Assembly (NCBI GenBank): GCA_937916355.1 | Contig: CALFTM010000047.1 | Span: 1-64,000 of the forward strand | Source of the DNA: an uncultured Bacteroidales bacterium | Lineage (GTDB): Bacteria; Bacteroidota; Bacteroidia; Bacteroidales; Paludibacteraceae | Length of the DNA stretch: 64,000 nt | Direction of reading: 5' to 3' | Shown here: in pieces, positions 53,641-62,530 of the stretch | How the letters are laid out: each line of letters opens with the position of its first letter | Position numbering within the stretch: the stretch's first letter is position 1 | Made by a program: the position numbers and the translations under genes | The notes under the pieces: model-generated | Databases searched by the model: none | Told to the model about the DNA's origin: nothing | Seen by the model: only the letters and a program-made list of their open reading frames with translations

Positions 53641-54429
53641 ATGGGTCGATTTGATAGACTTCCTGAAGTGACAAAAAATTTTCTAAATGGACTTCCTGAA
53701 GTGACAAAAAATCTTCTGATTGTCAACTGTTTGGTTTTTTTTGCGACTTTTGCATTGGATATCTCTAATTCGGGTATTGATTTGAATGAATGGCTGGGGT
53801 TGCATTATTGGAAGGGTTCTGATTTTCACTTTTATCAGTTCTTCACCTATATGTTTATGCACTCTGATTTCTCCCACCTGTTTTTTAATATGTTCTCTTT
53901 GTTCATGTTGGGGCATTTGGTGGAGATGTCTTTAGGTTCTAAGTTTTTCTTGTTGTTCTATCTCATCACGGGTGTGGGGGCAGGATTTTGTCAGGAATTG
54001 GCATGGACTTGGGATTTGAGAGGATTTGAAGCGGAGGTTTTGCAGATATTGAATGCAGACCCGTCTTTGTCGGAGGGCTTGATGGTGGCTCCGGGAAATG
54101 TCGTCTATTCAGTTGATGCTTTGAATGAGTGGAGGACTCAGGAGTTTTACAACCGCTTTATCACGGTTGGAGCATCTGGTTCGGTCTTCGGGTTGTTGGC
54201 CGCCATTGCGATGTTGTACCCTAATTTGCCGATGTATTTGATGTTTATCCCTATTCCGATAAAGGCAAAGTATATGATGATTGGATATGGTTTGATGGAA
54301 CTATTCTTGGGCGTGAAGGATTTTCAGGGAGACAATGTGGCGCATTTTGCCCATTTGGGAGGCGCATTGTTTGGAGTGTTGCTGATTTTGCTATGGCGAA
54401 ATAGTACGAAGAGAAACCGTCAATATTGA
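53641..54429 (+). CDS. Rhomboid-family intramembrane serine protease
   Basis: 262 residues with six or seven membrane segments. Rhomboid motifs are present: H-S-D-F-S-H-L-F-F-N-M near 77-87 (the N of the oxyanion site), the catalytic serine in V-G-A-S-G-S-V-F-G near 178-186, and the catalytic histidine in H-F-A-H-L-G-G-A near 234-241. It cleaves transmembrane substrates inside the inner membrane; its targets are unknown. A 33-base duplication near the start repeats L-P-E-V-T-K-N. It is the first gene of an apparent operon with a second rhomboid and a TonB-dependent receptor. Confidence 0.93.
   Translation: MGRFDRLPEVTKNFLNGLPEVTKNLLIVNCLVFFATFALDISNSGIDLNEWLGLHYWKGSDFHFYQFFTYMFMHSDFSHLFFNMFSLFMLGHLVEMSLGSKFFLLFYLITGVGAGFCQELAWTWDLRGFEAEVLQILNADPSLSEGLMVAPGNVVYSVDALNEWRTQEFYNRFITVGASGSVFGLLAAIAMLYPNLPMYLMFIPIPIKAKYMMIGYGLMELFLGVKDFQGDNVAHFAHLGGALFGVLLILLWRNSTKRNRQY
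53658..53712 (+). repeat. In-frame 33-bp tandem duplication in the rhomboid 5' end
   Basis: A 22-base stretch at 53658-53679 recurs exactly at 53691-53712, 33 bases (11 codons) later, so L-P-E-V-T-K-N appears twice in the cytoplasmic N-terminus. The reading frame is kept. Confidence 0.85.
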
Positions 54430-54452
54430 TAATCGAAAAAAGAAGAGCAGGA

Positions 54453-55337
54453 ATGTCGTTAAAAAATGATATTATAGATTTGTTCAAGGATGGTTCTTTG
54501 TTGAATCGTTTGATTGTTATCAACTTGACCGTTTTTGTGGTTGTCAATTTGCTCAATGTCATTTCCACTCTATGTGGATTACCTTCAGGGGAGAGGTATT
54601 TGATGTTGCCTCTTTCTCCCGGTGTTTTGCTTGTCAGACCATGGACACTCTTAACTTATATGTTTGTCCAAACACAATTCGTCCATCTGATTTTTAATCT
54701 CTTGGTGCTTTACTGGTTTGGTAAGCTTTTTTTGCTCTTTTTCTCTCAGAAGGATTTAGTGGGCGTTTATATTTTTGGCGGACTTTTTGGCGGACTTTTC
54801 TCCATTACGCTCTATAATTTGATTCCTTATTACAGTCAACTGATCTATAACACCGAATCTTATCTTTTAGGTGCGTCTGCCGCGGTGATGGCCATCGTGG
54901 TGGCTACGGCTGTGATGTCACCTGATTATCGTTTGCGGCTTGTCTTGATTGGGGAGGTGAAAATCTCTTGGCTCGCATTAGCTTATGTCTTGTTGAGTTT
55001 GTTGCAGATTGTCTCTTCTAATGCAGTCGGGGAGTTGTCGCACCTCGGTGGAGCATTGGCAGGTTTTCTGTTTACTTATTGCTATAAAAAAGGAACGAAT
55101 ATTGTTAGTTGGGTGGGGGCGACACTTGATTGGTTCTCTAACTTGATGAAAGGTAATTGGAACAGGACGCACAAAATGAAAGTGACCTACAATGACGTGA
55201 GAAATCAAACCGACTATCAGTATAATGCAAGTAAAAAAGCTCATGAGGAAAATGTGGATCGCATCCTTGAAAAGATAAAGCAAAGTGGTTATGATTCTTT
55301 GTCGGAAGAGGAGCGGAAGGAGTTGTTTAAAAAATAA
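54453..55337 (+). CDS. Second rhomboid-family protein
   Basis: 294 residues from the ATG at 54453; a TTG overlapping the previous stop is less likely. It has about six membrane segments, with Q-F-V-H-L-I-F-N-L near 77, the serine motif L-L-G-A-S-A-A-V near 146-153 and the histidine in E-L-S-H-L-G-G-A near 195-202. Serine and histidine are both kept, so activity is likely, although G-A-S-A replaces the commoner G-x-S-G. After the membrane domain it carries a soluble, charged tail of about 75 residues, which the first rhomboid lacks. It lies 23 bases after the first rhomboid and 3 before the receptor. Confidence 0.9.
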   Translation: MSLKNDIIDLFKDGSLLNRLIVINLTVFVVVNLLNVISTLCGLPSGERYLMLPLSPGVLLVRPWTLLTYMFVQTQFVHLIFNLLVLYWFGKLFLLFFSQKDLVGVYIFGGLFGGLFSITLYNLIPYYSQLIYNTESYLLGASAAVMAIVVATAVMSPDYRLRLVLIGEVKISWLALAYVLLSLLQIVSSNAVGELSHLGGALAGFLFTYCYKKGTNIVSWVGATLDWFSNLMKGNWNRTHKMKVTYNDVRNQTDYQYNASKKAHEENVDRILEKIKQSGYDSLSEEERKELFKK

Positions 55338-55340
55338 GTA

Positions 55341-57302
55341 GTGTATAGGTTCTTTTTTGTCATATTGTGTATTGTTTTTTTGAATGACGCTCTTTCTCAG
55401 GAGACCACCCGTATGTTAGAAGAGGTAAAAGTGGAAGAGGAACGCACCATTGGGTCGGATTCTTATTCTACTGTGAATGAATGGGTTGTTCCAAAGGGAG
55501 TGACTGAACAGATGGAAAACGGTTCTTTGTCGGATTTGATCGGGCGATTGACTCCTGTTTTTGTAAAAGAGGCAGGGAACGGCATGATGTCGACCATCTC
55601 TCTTCGTGGCGCATCGGCTTCTCATACCAATGTTAATTGGGAAGGGGTGCGCATCAATTCCAAAACGATGGGGCAGGTTGATTTCAATCAGTTGCCGGTG
55701 TTTTTTTTCGATAATGTGGTTGTTGCACCGGGGGCTTCAAGTGCGGTGTATGGAAATGGTTCGATCGGAGGGACTGTCGCATTGACCAGCCAGCGATGTT
55801 TTTCAGACACTTTTGCACTGCAACTGCATTCTGCTTATGGTTCAAATAACATTTTTTTTGAAGGAATGAAATTGTTGATGGCGGAGAAAAATCTTCATTC
55901 GCACACCGCAATGTTTTTCAGAAAATCAGATAACGATTTCAAATTTGAATATAGAGGTGACGAGTTGAGGCAAAAAAATGCTGCGTTTCGTGATTTCGGA
56001 ATTGTTGAGGATTTGTCGATTAGAATGGGCGAACGTCAGATTTTGTCGGGGCATCTGTGGCTGACCAACTATGACAGGGAAATTCAACCAATGATGCAGT
56101 TGAACGACGACTCTTCTAAGTATGAAGGAATATCCAACCATACTTCTCGAATATTGGTCCAGTATGCGAATTATGCTCCTTTCGAGTGGAAAATCAAGGC
56201 TGGTTGGATGTCTGATAAACAGACCTATGAAGAGGAGATCATAAAGACGACGGAGTTGATCGGGCAGACATCGGTGGAGCGTAAATGGAGAATCTCCGAC
56301 TCATTACAAATCAATGCCAAATTAGGCTATGAAATGTCCGCCGTGTTTCCCAACGTTGATGCTTATCTTGAAAATAAGAGAGAGTTGCACCATTCGGTCT
56401 ATCTGTTGTCGAATTTTGAATTTTTAAAAAGATGGCGTTTGACGGCAAATTTGCGTAAAACGTTTGTGACAGATGTGAATGTGCCGTTCTCTCCGTCTGG
56501 AGGAGTCTTTTTCGATGCTTTGAAAAAAACAGGACACCAGCTGACGATTGGTGCGGTGGCTTCTCGTAACGTAAACATCCCAACTCTCAATGATAAGTAT
56601 TGGGGAAAACGTTCGGCTCACGATTTGCGAGTAGAAAAAGGGTTGAATGTTGAGGCAAACATAAAATATAAGTTGAGAGTGAAACGTTATGAATTAGATG
56701 CCCAATCATCTTTCTACAGAAATGATGTGAAAGATTGGATATTATGGTTGCCACGAGGGAATGTGTGGAAACCGACAAATGTTGATCGTGTTGCTGCCAA
56801 AGGAGTGGATGTGAGAGTGGAGCAGAATGCTCATTTGGGACGGGTGTCGCTCTCTTTGCTCGTGGGGTATGCTTGTAACCGGACTGAAGTGGAGGAGGGG
56901 TTCGCTGAAATGAAGGCGTTTGAAGGAAAGCAGATTGCATTTCTGCCTCAGCACTCTTTTTCTGCAACGTTGTCGGGAAAGGTGGCTGGTTTTCAATGCT
57001 CCTTTACTTCAAAGTGGGTCGGGGAGCGTCATGCGTCGGATGTTTTTGATGTCCTACAGCCATATTTTCTTTTGAATGGCGTGGCGGATTACGAATGGGT
57101 TTTCTATTCAAAAAAGAGGGCTGTCGCCTTCTTGTTGGATGCAGGAGTGCAGGTGAACAATATAACGGGATGCCGATACGAAGTGATGCCTTACCGGGCG
57201 ATGCCTTTACAAAATTTTCTCGTCTTCCTGAAATTGAAACTGCATAGAATGAAAAGTGGTTCGCCATTTTTTAATTCAAAAGAAGAAATTTCGAGTGATT
57301 GA
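55341..57302 (+). CDS. TonB-dependent outer-membrane receptor
   Basis: 653 residues with a GTG start at 55341, three bases after the rhomboid stop. The signal peptide ends near D-A-L-S-Q. The plug domain has S-L-S-D-L-I-G-R, S-L-R-G-A-S-A-S-H-T-N-V, and A-P-G-A-S-S-A-V-Y-G-N-G-S-I-G-G-T-V, the usual TonB-dependent plug motifs. A 22-strand barrel follows. The length and plug resemble BtuB-type (cobalamin) and siderophore receptors rather than SusC, and no SusD partner is present. It imports a scarce ligand through the outer membrane using TonB energy; which ligand is unknown. The C-terminus ends with an unusual polar tail instead of the normal terminal aromatic residue (F-F-N-S-K-E-E-I-S-S-D). 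Confidence 0.9.
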   Translation: MYRFFFVILCIVFLNDALSQETTRMLEEVKVEEERTIGSDSYSTVNEWVVPKGVTEQMENGSLSDLIGRLTPVFVKEAGNGMMSTISLRGASASHTNVNWEGVRINSKTMGQVDFNQLPVFFFDNVVVAPGASSAVYGNGSIGGTVALTSQRCFSDTFALQLHSAYGSNNIFFEGMKLLMAEKNLHSHTAMFFRKSDNDFKFEYRGDELRQKNAAFRDFGIVEDLSIRMGERQILSGHLWLTNYDREIQPMMQLNDDSSKYEGISNHTSRILVQYANYAPFEWKIKAGWMSDKQTYEEEIIKTTELIGQTSVERKWRISDSLQINAKLGYEMSAVFPNVDAYLENKRELHHSVYLLSNFEFLKRWRLTANLRKTFVTDVNVPFSPSGGVFFDALKKTGHQLTIGAVASRNVNIPTLNDKYWGKRSAHDLRVEKGLNVEANIKYKLRVKRYELDAQSSFYRNDVKDWILWLPRGNVWKPTNVDRVAAKGVDVRVEQNAHLGRVSLSLLVGYACNRTEVEEGFAEMKAFEGKQIAFLPQHSFSATLSGKVAGFQCSFTSKWVGERHASDVFDVLQPYFLLNGVADYEWVFYSKKRAVAFLLDAGVQVNNITGCRYEVMPYRAMPLQNFLVFLKLKLHRMKSGSPFFNSKEEISSD

Positions 57303-57347
57303 TAAAAGAGAGTGCGTAAAAACCGATTTTTTTCGCCTAAAAAGCCG

Positions 57348-57355
57348 TATATTTG
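57348..57355 (+). promoter_or_regulatory. -7 box of the porW-porX operon
   Basis: TATATTTG matches the Bacteroidota -7 consensus and lies 16 bases before the ATG at 57372, giving a very short leader. The -33 region is only T-rich. Confidence 0.55.
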
Positions 57356-57371
57356 TGCAAATTAGAATTTT

Positions 57372-60300
57372 ATGAAAAAAAATAGATATTCAGACCTTTT
57401 TTTAGTCTTGATTTTGTCGATTGTGACACTCGTTTTTGCGGGTTGTGACATGAAGAAGAACACTGCTTTTAACAGAAAGTATCAGGCATTGAATACACGG
57501 TTCAATGTTTACTATAATGCGAATGAGTCTTTTAAAAAGGGATGTGCAAAAGTTGATGAGAGTTATTCTCCCGACTATTCTCGGGTGATTCCGATATTTG
57601 CCGTGAGCGACAAGTCGACAAAAGGTGCGGCGACCGGAGATATGAGTCGAACGATAGAAAAGTGCGAGTTGGCGATTCAGGAACGCTCTATGCAAAAAAA
57701 ACCAAAGAAGAAGTATGAGAAGATGCGCGACCCAGCTTATGTCTCTTTTTATAATCAGGAAGAGTTCAATTCGTACATGGATGAGGTGTGGATGTTGTTG
57801 GGAAAAGCGAAATATTTCTCCAATGACTATCTGGCTGCTTCTGCTACATTCTCTTATGTGATTAAACATTTTTCTCATGATAAAAAACTGGTGCTTCAAG
57901 CTTCTATATGGCGAGCTCGTGCGTTGAAGGAGATGGATTGGCTTTATGAGGCGGATGAGCTGATGGGGAAAATTGATGTAGAGACTTTGCCTTATGATGT
58001 GGAGAATCTCTATTATAGTACGATGGCGGATTTGAAGATGGCGCATAATGATTATGCTGCTGCTTTGCCTCTCTTGTTGAAAGCTGTGCCCACAGAAAAG
58101 GATCGCTTGCAGCGGACAAGAATGAATTTCGCCATTGCGCAGATCTACCGTTTAATGGGTAAAAATGATCAGGCATTCCTCTATTTTGAGGAGGTCATCA
58201 AAGCAAATCCTAATTATCAGATGACATTCAACGCCAATATCCTTCAGACGGAGGTCGCAGAGAATGCTTCGGAAGAGAGTATGATAAAGCGTTTGCAGAA
58301 AATGGCAAAGAATCGTAACAATGCGGAATATCTGGATCAGATATACTACGCCATGGGTAATGTCTACCTGTCGAAAAAGGATACGGCAACCGCTATGGCG
58401 CATTATCAGATCTCTGCCGATACGAGCGTCCGAAATGGTTTGGAAAAGGCGCGAACGCTCATAACTATGGGTGACATCTATTATGGAAATCAGAATTATG
58501 AAAAGGCTCAGCCCTGTTTCTCTGAAGCCAATTCGATTATCGACCAAAAGCATGATGAATATGAAAGGGTCTCTCGCTTGGCTGAGGTGTTGGACGAACT
58601 TGTGCGAGACCAAACTACGGTCTTGTTGCAAGATAGTTTGTTGGCTCTTTCTGTCGCACCTAAGGGTGAATTGTCGGCGGCGATCAATCGTGTGATTGCC
58701 AAAGTGTATGAAGAGGAGCGTCTCGAACGTGAGCGGTTGGCTCGTGAACGAGAAGAGGAGCGTCTGTTAGAACTGGAAATCGACAATATGGCAGTAATGG
58801 ATAGTCGTGCGTTGGGAATGGAGCAGGCTTCGACATGGTATTTCTACAATAAGGCAACTGTTGATAAGGGTAAATTGGAGTTCCGTAAGAAATTCGGTCA
58901 AAGACGTTTGGAGGATAATTGGAACCGTAGAAATAAAAATATCATGGTCTTTGCGGAGGAGAGTCTGGCTGAAAAGTTTGGATTGGATTCTATGGAGTTT
59001 ACACCAGATGCTATGGGGACTGTCGGTGGAGGAGATGGACAGCTTGCGTTGGGTGATCCTAATTTGAAAAAGCCTGAGTATTATCTGATGCAGATTCCTT
59101 TCGAGGAGGCGCAAAAGACGGTGGCGCACGAACAGTTGTCCGGTTCCCTATTCAATATGGCGGTAGTCTACGAAGAGAAATTGGGTGATTATCCAAAGGC
59201 TTTGGAGACATACGAGGAGTTTATCAGAAGATACCCGAAAGACCCTCGTGCGGCAGATGCCTATTATTGTTGCTACCGAATCTCAGGAAAAATGTCGGAC
59301 GAAGCAATGATGGAAAAGTATAGGAATAGTCTGGTTGAGGCATATCCAGATAGCAAATATTCAAAAATTTTGTCAAATAAGGATTATCGAAGTCGCTTAG
59401 AGAAAATGCAGATTGAGCAGGATTCTATTTATGCGAAGACCTACGCAGCCTATTTGAATGGCGATTTTGCGACTGTTGCGGAGAATGCAAATTATATGGA
59501 GAAGAACTATCCGGTTTCAAGTTTGATTCCGAAATTTATGTTGCTCAACTCATTGAGTCTTGGAAAGACGATGGGTAAGGATACTTTTGCGGCTTCGTTG
59601 AATCAGTTGTTGGAACGTTTCCCATCGTCGGATGTCTCTCCGATGGCAAAGGATATTCTTGCATTGATTAGTCAAGGGAACGTTCCTTCTGAAGGGGCAA
59701 CAACCAGTAACTTGATGTCGTTGAGAGAAGAGGTGCAGCAGAAAGAGGCAGAGGCAAGCGGAGTGGTCGCATCTCATGGATTTGTCGTTAATTATCAAAC
59801 CCCATATTTGTTTAAACTATATACGGATACTGCAAAGGTTGATCAGAACAAGCTTTTGTATGAAACTGCGATGTACAATTTCACGAAGTTCTTAATCAAG
59901 GATTTTGACATTCAGGTGAAGCAAGGTGTCTTGACGGTTACCAATTTGGACAATTACGACGAGGCGTTGTGGTACATCAATGGTGTGATTGCTGACGATG
60001 GAATCCAGAAACTCCTTTCCGGTACTCAATACAAGTATTTGTTGATCTCTCAAGATAATTTCGATTTGATAGGGAAAGGTTATACGATAGAACAGTATGA
60101 GCAGTTCTACAAAGATAGTATTATGAGTAGAAAACGTAATAATAACGTGGCAGTTCAACTGGTGGGAGAGGAGAAGGAAATAGAAGAGATCACTAAAGAA
60201 CAGAAGTTGGAGGTCAAAGAAGGGGATAATCTCAATGGAGCAACCTTCTCCGTGCCTTCTCAAAATGCAGAGGGGGACACTACTTCAAAGTCTGTAACTC

Positions 60301-60878
60301 CTGAAGGAACACGAAATGAACAGGAGGAAATGAGACAATCCACACCTCCTGTAAGTCCGGTGGAGACCTACAAGGATACTTTGCCTCAAACAAGTGTCGG
60401 TTCGGGACAGACGACTCCCGCAGATGCAAAGAAAGAAGAGATGGTGAAAAACGAGGAGCAAAAGAAACAGGAGAAGTCAAAGAAACCTCAAAAAAAATAT
60501 AAGGGGCTCTACACTTATGATGCTTCTGCAGAACATATCTTTGCGATATTGGTTCCATCGGGAGGTGCTGATGCGGAAAAGGTGTTGAACGAGTTGAATA
60601 AATATAATTCCACAAATCATGCCCTGCTGAATTTGAAGGTGATAGAGAATGGAAGTGACAAGTTTCCTCAGATATTTGTGATTGGGCCGTTCCCGGGAGC
60701 GCAATTGGGTCTTTCTTATATGAAGCAATTGGTGAAGAGTGCGGAGGTGAAGTCCTCTTTCGGTTCTGTCCCATATCGAAATATTGTGATTTCGAAGGAG
60801 AATTATGAAGTGTTGAGGAATACGGGTAACCTTGCCGTTTATATGGAATTGTATAAACGATTATATTTGGGGCGTTAA
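57372..60878 (+). CDS. porW: PorW/SprE-like T9SS lipoprotein with TPR repeats
   Basis: 1,168 residues. The signal peptide ends in the lipobox V-F-A-G-C (Cys25), so it is a lipoprotein. The following N-R-K-Y-Q-A-L-N-T-R-F-N-V-Y-Y-N is the hallmark N-terminus of PorW/SprE. TPR-type helices fill about 120-440 and again 580-800; a charged coiled coil (L-E-R-E-R-L-A-R-E) lies near 450-475. A low-complexity K/E/P-rich linker near 930-1050 leads to a C-terminal domain with H-I-F-A-I-L-V-P. PorW/SprE is required for T9SS secretion and gliding in studied species, bridging outer-membrane and periplasmic parts of the machine. The PorX gene follows 28 bases later, which supports the assignment. Confidence 0.88.
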   Translation: MKKNRYSDLFLVLILSIVTLVFAGCDMKKNTAFNRKYQALNTRFNVYYNANESFKKGCAKVDESYSPDYSRVIPIFAVSDKSTKGAATGDMSRTIEKCELAIQERSMQKKPKKKYEKMRDPAYVSFYNQEEFNSYMDEVWMLLGKAKYFSNDYLAASATFSYVIKHFSHDKKLVLQASIWRARALKEMDWLYEADELMGKIDVETLPYDVENLYYSTMADLKMAHNDYAAALPLLLKAVPTEKDRLQRTRMNFAIAQIYRLMGKNDQAFLYFEEVIKANPNYQMTFNANILQTEVAENASEESMIKRLQKMAKNRNNAEYLDQIYYAMGNVYLSKKDTATAMAHYQISADTSVRNGLEKARTLITMGDIYYGNQNYEKAQPCFSEANSIIDQKHDEYERVSRLAEVLDELVRDQTTVLLQDSLLALSVAPKGELSAAINRVIAKVYEEERLERERLAREREEERLLELEIDNMAVMDSRALGMEQASTWYFYNKATVDKGKLEFRKKFGQRRLEDNWNRRNKNIMVFAEESLAEKFGLDSMEFTPDAMGTVGGGDGQLALGDPNLKKPEYYLMQIPFEEAQKTVAHEQLSGSLFNMAVVYEEKLGDYPKALETYEEFIRRYPKDPRAADAYYCCYRISGKMSDEAMMEKYRNSLVEAYPDSKYSKILSNKDYRSRLEKMQIEQDSIYAKTYAAYLNGDFATVAENANYMEKNYPVSSLIPKFMLLNSLSLGKTMGKDTFAASLNQLLERFPSSDVSPMAKDILALISQGNVPSEGATTSNLMSLREEVQQKEAEASGVVASHGFVVNYQTPYLFKLYTDTAKVDQNKLLYETAMYNFTKFLIKDFDIQVKQGVLTVTNLDNYDEALWYINGVIADDGIQKLLSGTQYKYLLISQDNFDLIGKGYTIEQYEQFYKDSIMSRKRNNNVAVQLVGEEKEIEEITKEQKLEVKEGDNLNGATFSVPSQNAEGDTTSKSVTPEGTRNEQEEMRQSTPPVSPVETYKDTLPQTSVGSGQTTPADAKKEEMVKNEEQKKQEKSKKPQKKYKGLYTYDASAEHIFAILVPSGGADAEKVLNELNKYNSTNHALLNLKVIENGSDKFPQIFVIGPFPGAQLGLSYMKQLVKSAEVKSSFGSVPYRNIVISKENYEVLRNTGNLAVYMELYKRLYLGR

Positions 60879-60892
60879 AATTTAATTTTTTA

Positions 60893-60900
60893 AAGGAGGG
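60893..60900 (+). promoter_or_regulatory. Strong Shine-Dalgarno sequence before porX
   Basis: AAAGGAGG ends six bases before the ATG at 60907 and fixes that start over the TTG at 60901. Such a full Shine-Dalgarno is unusual here: most genes in the window have only A/T-rich leaders, as is typical of Bacteroidota. Confidence 0.75.
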
Positions 60901-60906
60901 TTGGTT

Positions 60907-62460
60907 ATGAGCGAAAAAAATGGTCGAATTTTATGGGCAGACGACGAAATAGATATGCTTAAAGCCCATGTTCTGTTTTTGGAGAGTAAGGGTTATGAGG
61001 TGGTTTGCGCCACCAACGGACAAGATGCTGTTCAGGCTTCTGCGGAGCAACATTTCGATATTATATTCTTAGATGAGAACATGCCCGGTTTGAGTGGATT
61101 GGAGACTCTCTCCATGATAAAAGAGAGAGACGCATTAGTACCTATCGTGATGATCACGAAAAGTGAGGAAGAGAACCTGATGACTCAGGCTATCGGAAAA
61201 AAAATTGCGGACTACCTCATCAAGCCGGTAAATCCTCATCAGATTCTTCTTTGCTTAAAAAAGAATTTGAATAAGAAGGAGATTATCTCTACTACTACTA
61301 CAGATGGTTATCGTTCGGAGTTCGGGCGTATCGGCATGCAAATAAATGATTCCTTCTCGATTGATGATTGGATGGAAGTCTACAAAAAACTAATCTATTG
61401 GGAGTTGGAGTTGGAACAGACCGAGCATCAGATGTCAGAAATGCTGAAAATGCAAAAAGATGAAGCGAACTCCACATTCGTGAAATTCATAAAAAAACAT
61501 TACGAGGATTGGTTTAAAGAGGGGGCTGAGCGGCCATTTATGAGTCAGGATGTCTTCAAGAAGAAGATATTCCCTTTGCTGGATAATGGAGAGAAGATAT
61601 TTTTTGTCGTTTTCGATAATTTCCGTTTCGACCAATGGAGAGTGGTGAGGGAGTTGCTACATGGCGATTTTGTGGTGGAAGAAGAGGAGGTTTGTTGTTC
61701 AATTTTACCTACTGCGACGCAATATGCCAGAAATACAATCTTTTCAGGTTTGTTGCCTCTGCAAATAAAGAATATGTTCCCTCAATATTGGGTGGAAGAG
61801 GCAGACGAGGAGGGAAAGAACAATTATGAGGCAGAATTGATTCAGACACAATTGGATCGTTATCGGAAAAAATATGCTTTCTCATACCATAAAATCAATG
61901 ATTCATTGGCTTGCGAAAAACTGATTTCAGATTTTCCGAAGTATTCGCAGAATCCGCTGAATGTGGTGGTATTTAATTTTGTGGATATGCTTTCTCATGC
62001 AAGAACTGAATCAAAAATGATCAGGGAGTTGGCTTCAACAGAAGCTGCTTATCGTTCTCTGACAAAGTCTTGGTTCCAACATTCTCCTATTGAGGAGTTT
62101 TTCAAATTACTTTCGCAAAAGGGGATAAAGGTTGTGATTACCACCGATCATGGTTCTATACGAGTCGACAAGGCGATAAAGGTTGTTGGGGATAGGAACA
62201 CCAATACTAATCTGCGTTACAAGGTAGGGAAGAATTTGGATTACAATAAAAAGGAGGTTTTTGAAATTAAACAACCAGAAAGGGTGGGGTTGCCTTCTCC
62301 TAATGTTAGTTCGACCTACATTTTCGCTTGTAATGATGATTTCTTGGCATATCCGAATAACTACAATTATTATGTCCAATATTATAAGGACACATTCCAG
62401 CATGGCGGAATCTCTATGGAAGAGATGTTTGTGCCGATGGTGACAATGCGAGGTAAATAA
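60907..62460 (+). CDS. porX: PorX-like T9SS response regulator with PglZ domain
   Basis: 517 residues from the ATG at 60907. The receiver domain (about 1-125) has acidic D12-D13, phospho-acceptor D56 in F-L-D-E-N-M-P-G, and K in Y-L-I-K-P-V. A helical linker precedes a C-terminal PglZ domain (about 200-517) of the alkaline-phosphatase fold, with V-F-D-N-F-R-F-D-Q-W-R, T-T-D-H-G-S and H-G-G-I-S-M-E-E-M, the metal-site motifs. In Porphyromonas PorX responds to the PorY kinase, works with the sigma factor SigP to regulate T9SS genes, and its PglZ domain has phosphodiesterase activity on nucleotides. There is no sensor kinase gene here, so the partner is encoded elsewhere. Cytoplasmic. Confidence 0.93.
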   Translation: MSEKNGRILWADDEIDMLKAHVLFLESKGYEVVCATNGQDAVQASAEQHFDIIFLDENMPGLSGLETLSMIKERDALVPIVMITKSEEENLMTQAIGKKIADYLIKPVNPHQILLCLKKNLNKKEIISTTTTDGYRSEFGRIGMQINDSFSIDDWMEVYKKLIYWELELEQTEHQMSEMLKMQKDEANSTFVKFIKKHYEDWFKEGAERPFMSQDVFKKKIFPLLDNGEKIFFVVFDNFRFDQWRVVRELLHGDFVVEEEEVCCSILPTATQYARNTIFSGLLPLQIKNMFPQYWVEEADEEGKNNYEAELIQTQLDRYRKKYAFSYHKINDSLACEKLISDFPKYSQNPLNVVVFNFVDMLSHARTESKMIRELASTEAAYRSLTKSWFQHSPIEEFFKLLSQKGIKVVITTDHGSIRVDKAIKVVGDRNTNTNLRYKVGKNLDYNKKEVFEIKQPERVGLPSPNVSSTYIFACNDDFLAYPNNYNYYVQYYKDTFQHGGISMEEMFVPMVTMRGK

Positions 62461-62480
62461 TGTAGGTCGTTTAAAATAAA

Positions 62481-62514
62481 AAAGGAGCGTGAAAGGTTGG
62501 TTTCATGCTCCTTT
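62481..62514. terminator. Bidirectional terminator between porX and lon
   Basis: A 14-bp stem, AAAGGAGCGTGAAA with TTTCATGCTCCTTT (one G-U pair), around a 6-base loop. It has A-rich sequence on the left and T-rich on the right and serves both convergent genes. Confidence 0.9.
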
Positions 62515-62530
62515 TGATTTTTAGTCTCAG

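Noticed and set aside
56587..56996. Minus-strand frames within the TonB-dependent receptor
   Set aside because: Low-complexity Ser/His/Pro-rich shadows of the receptor's coding strand.
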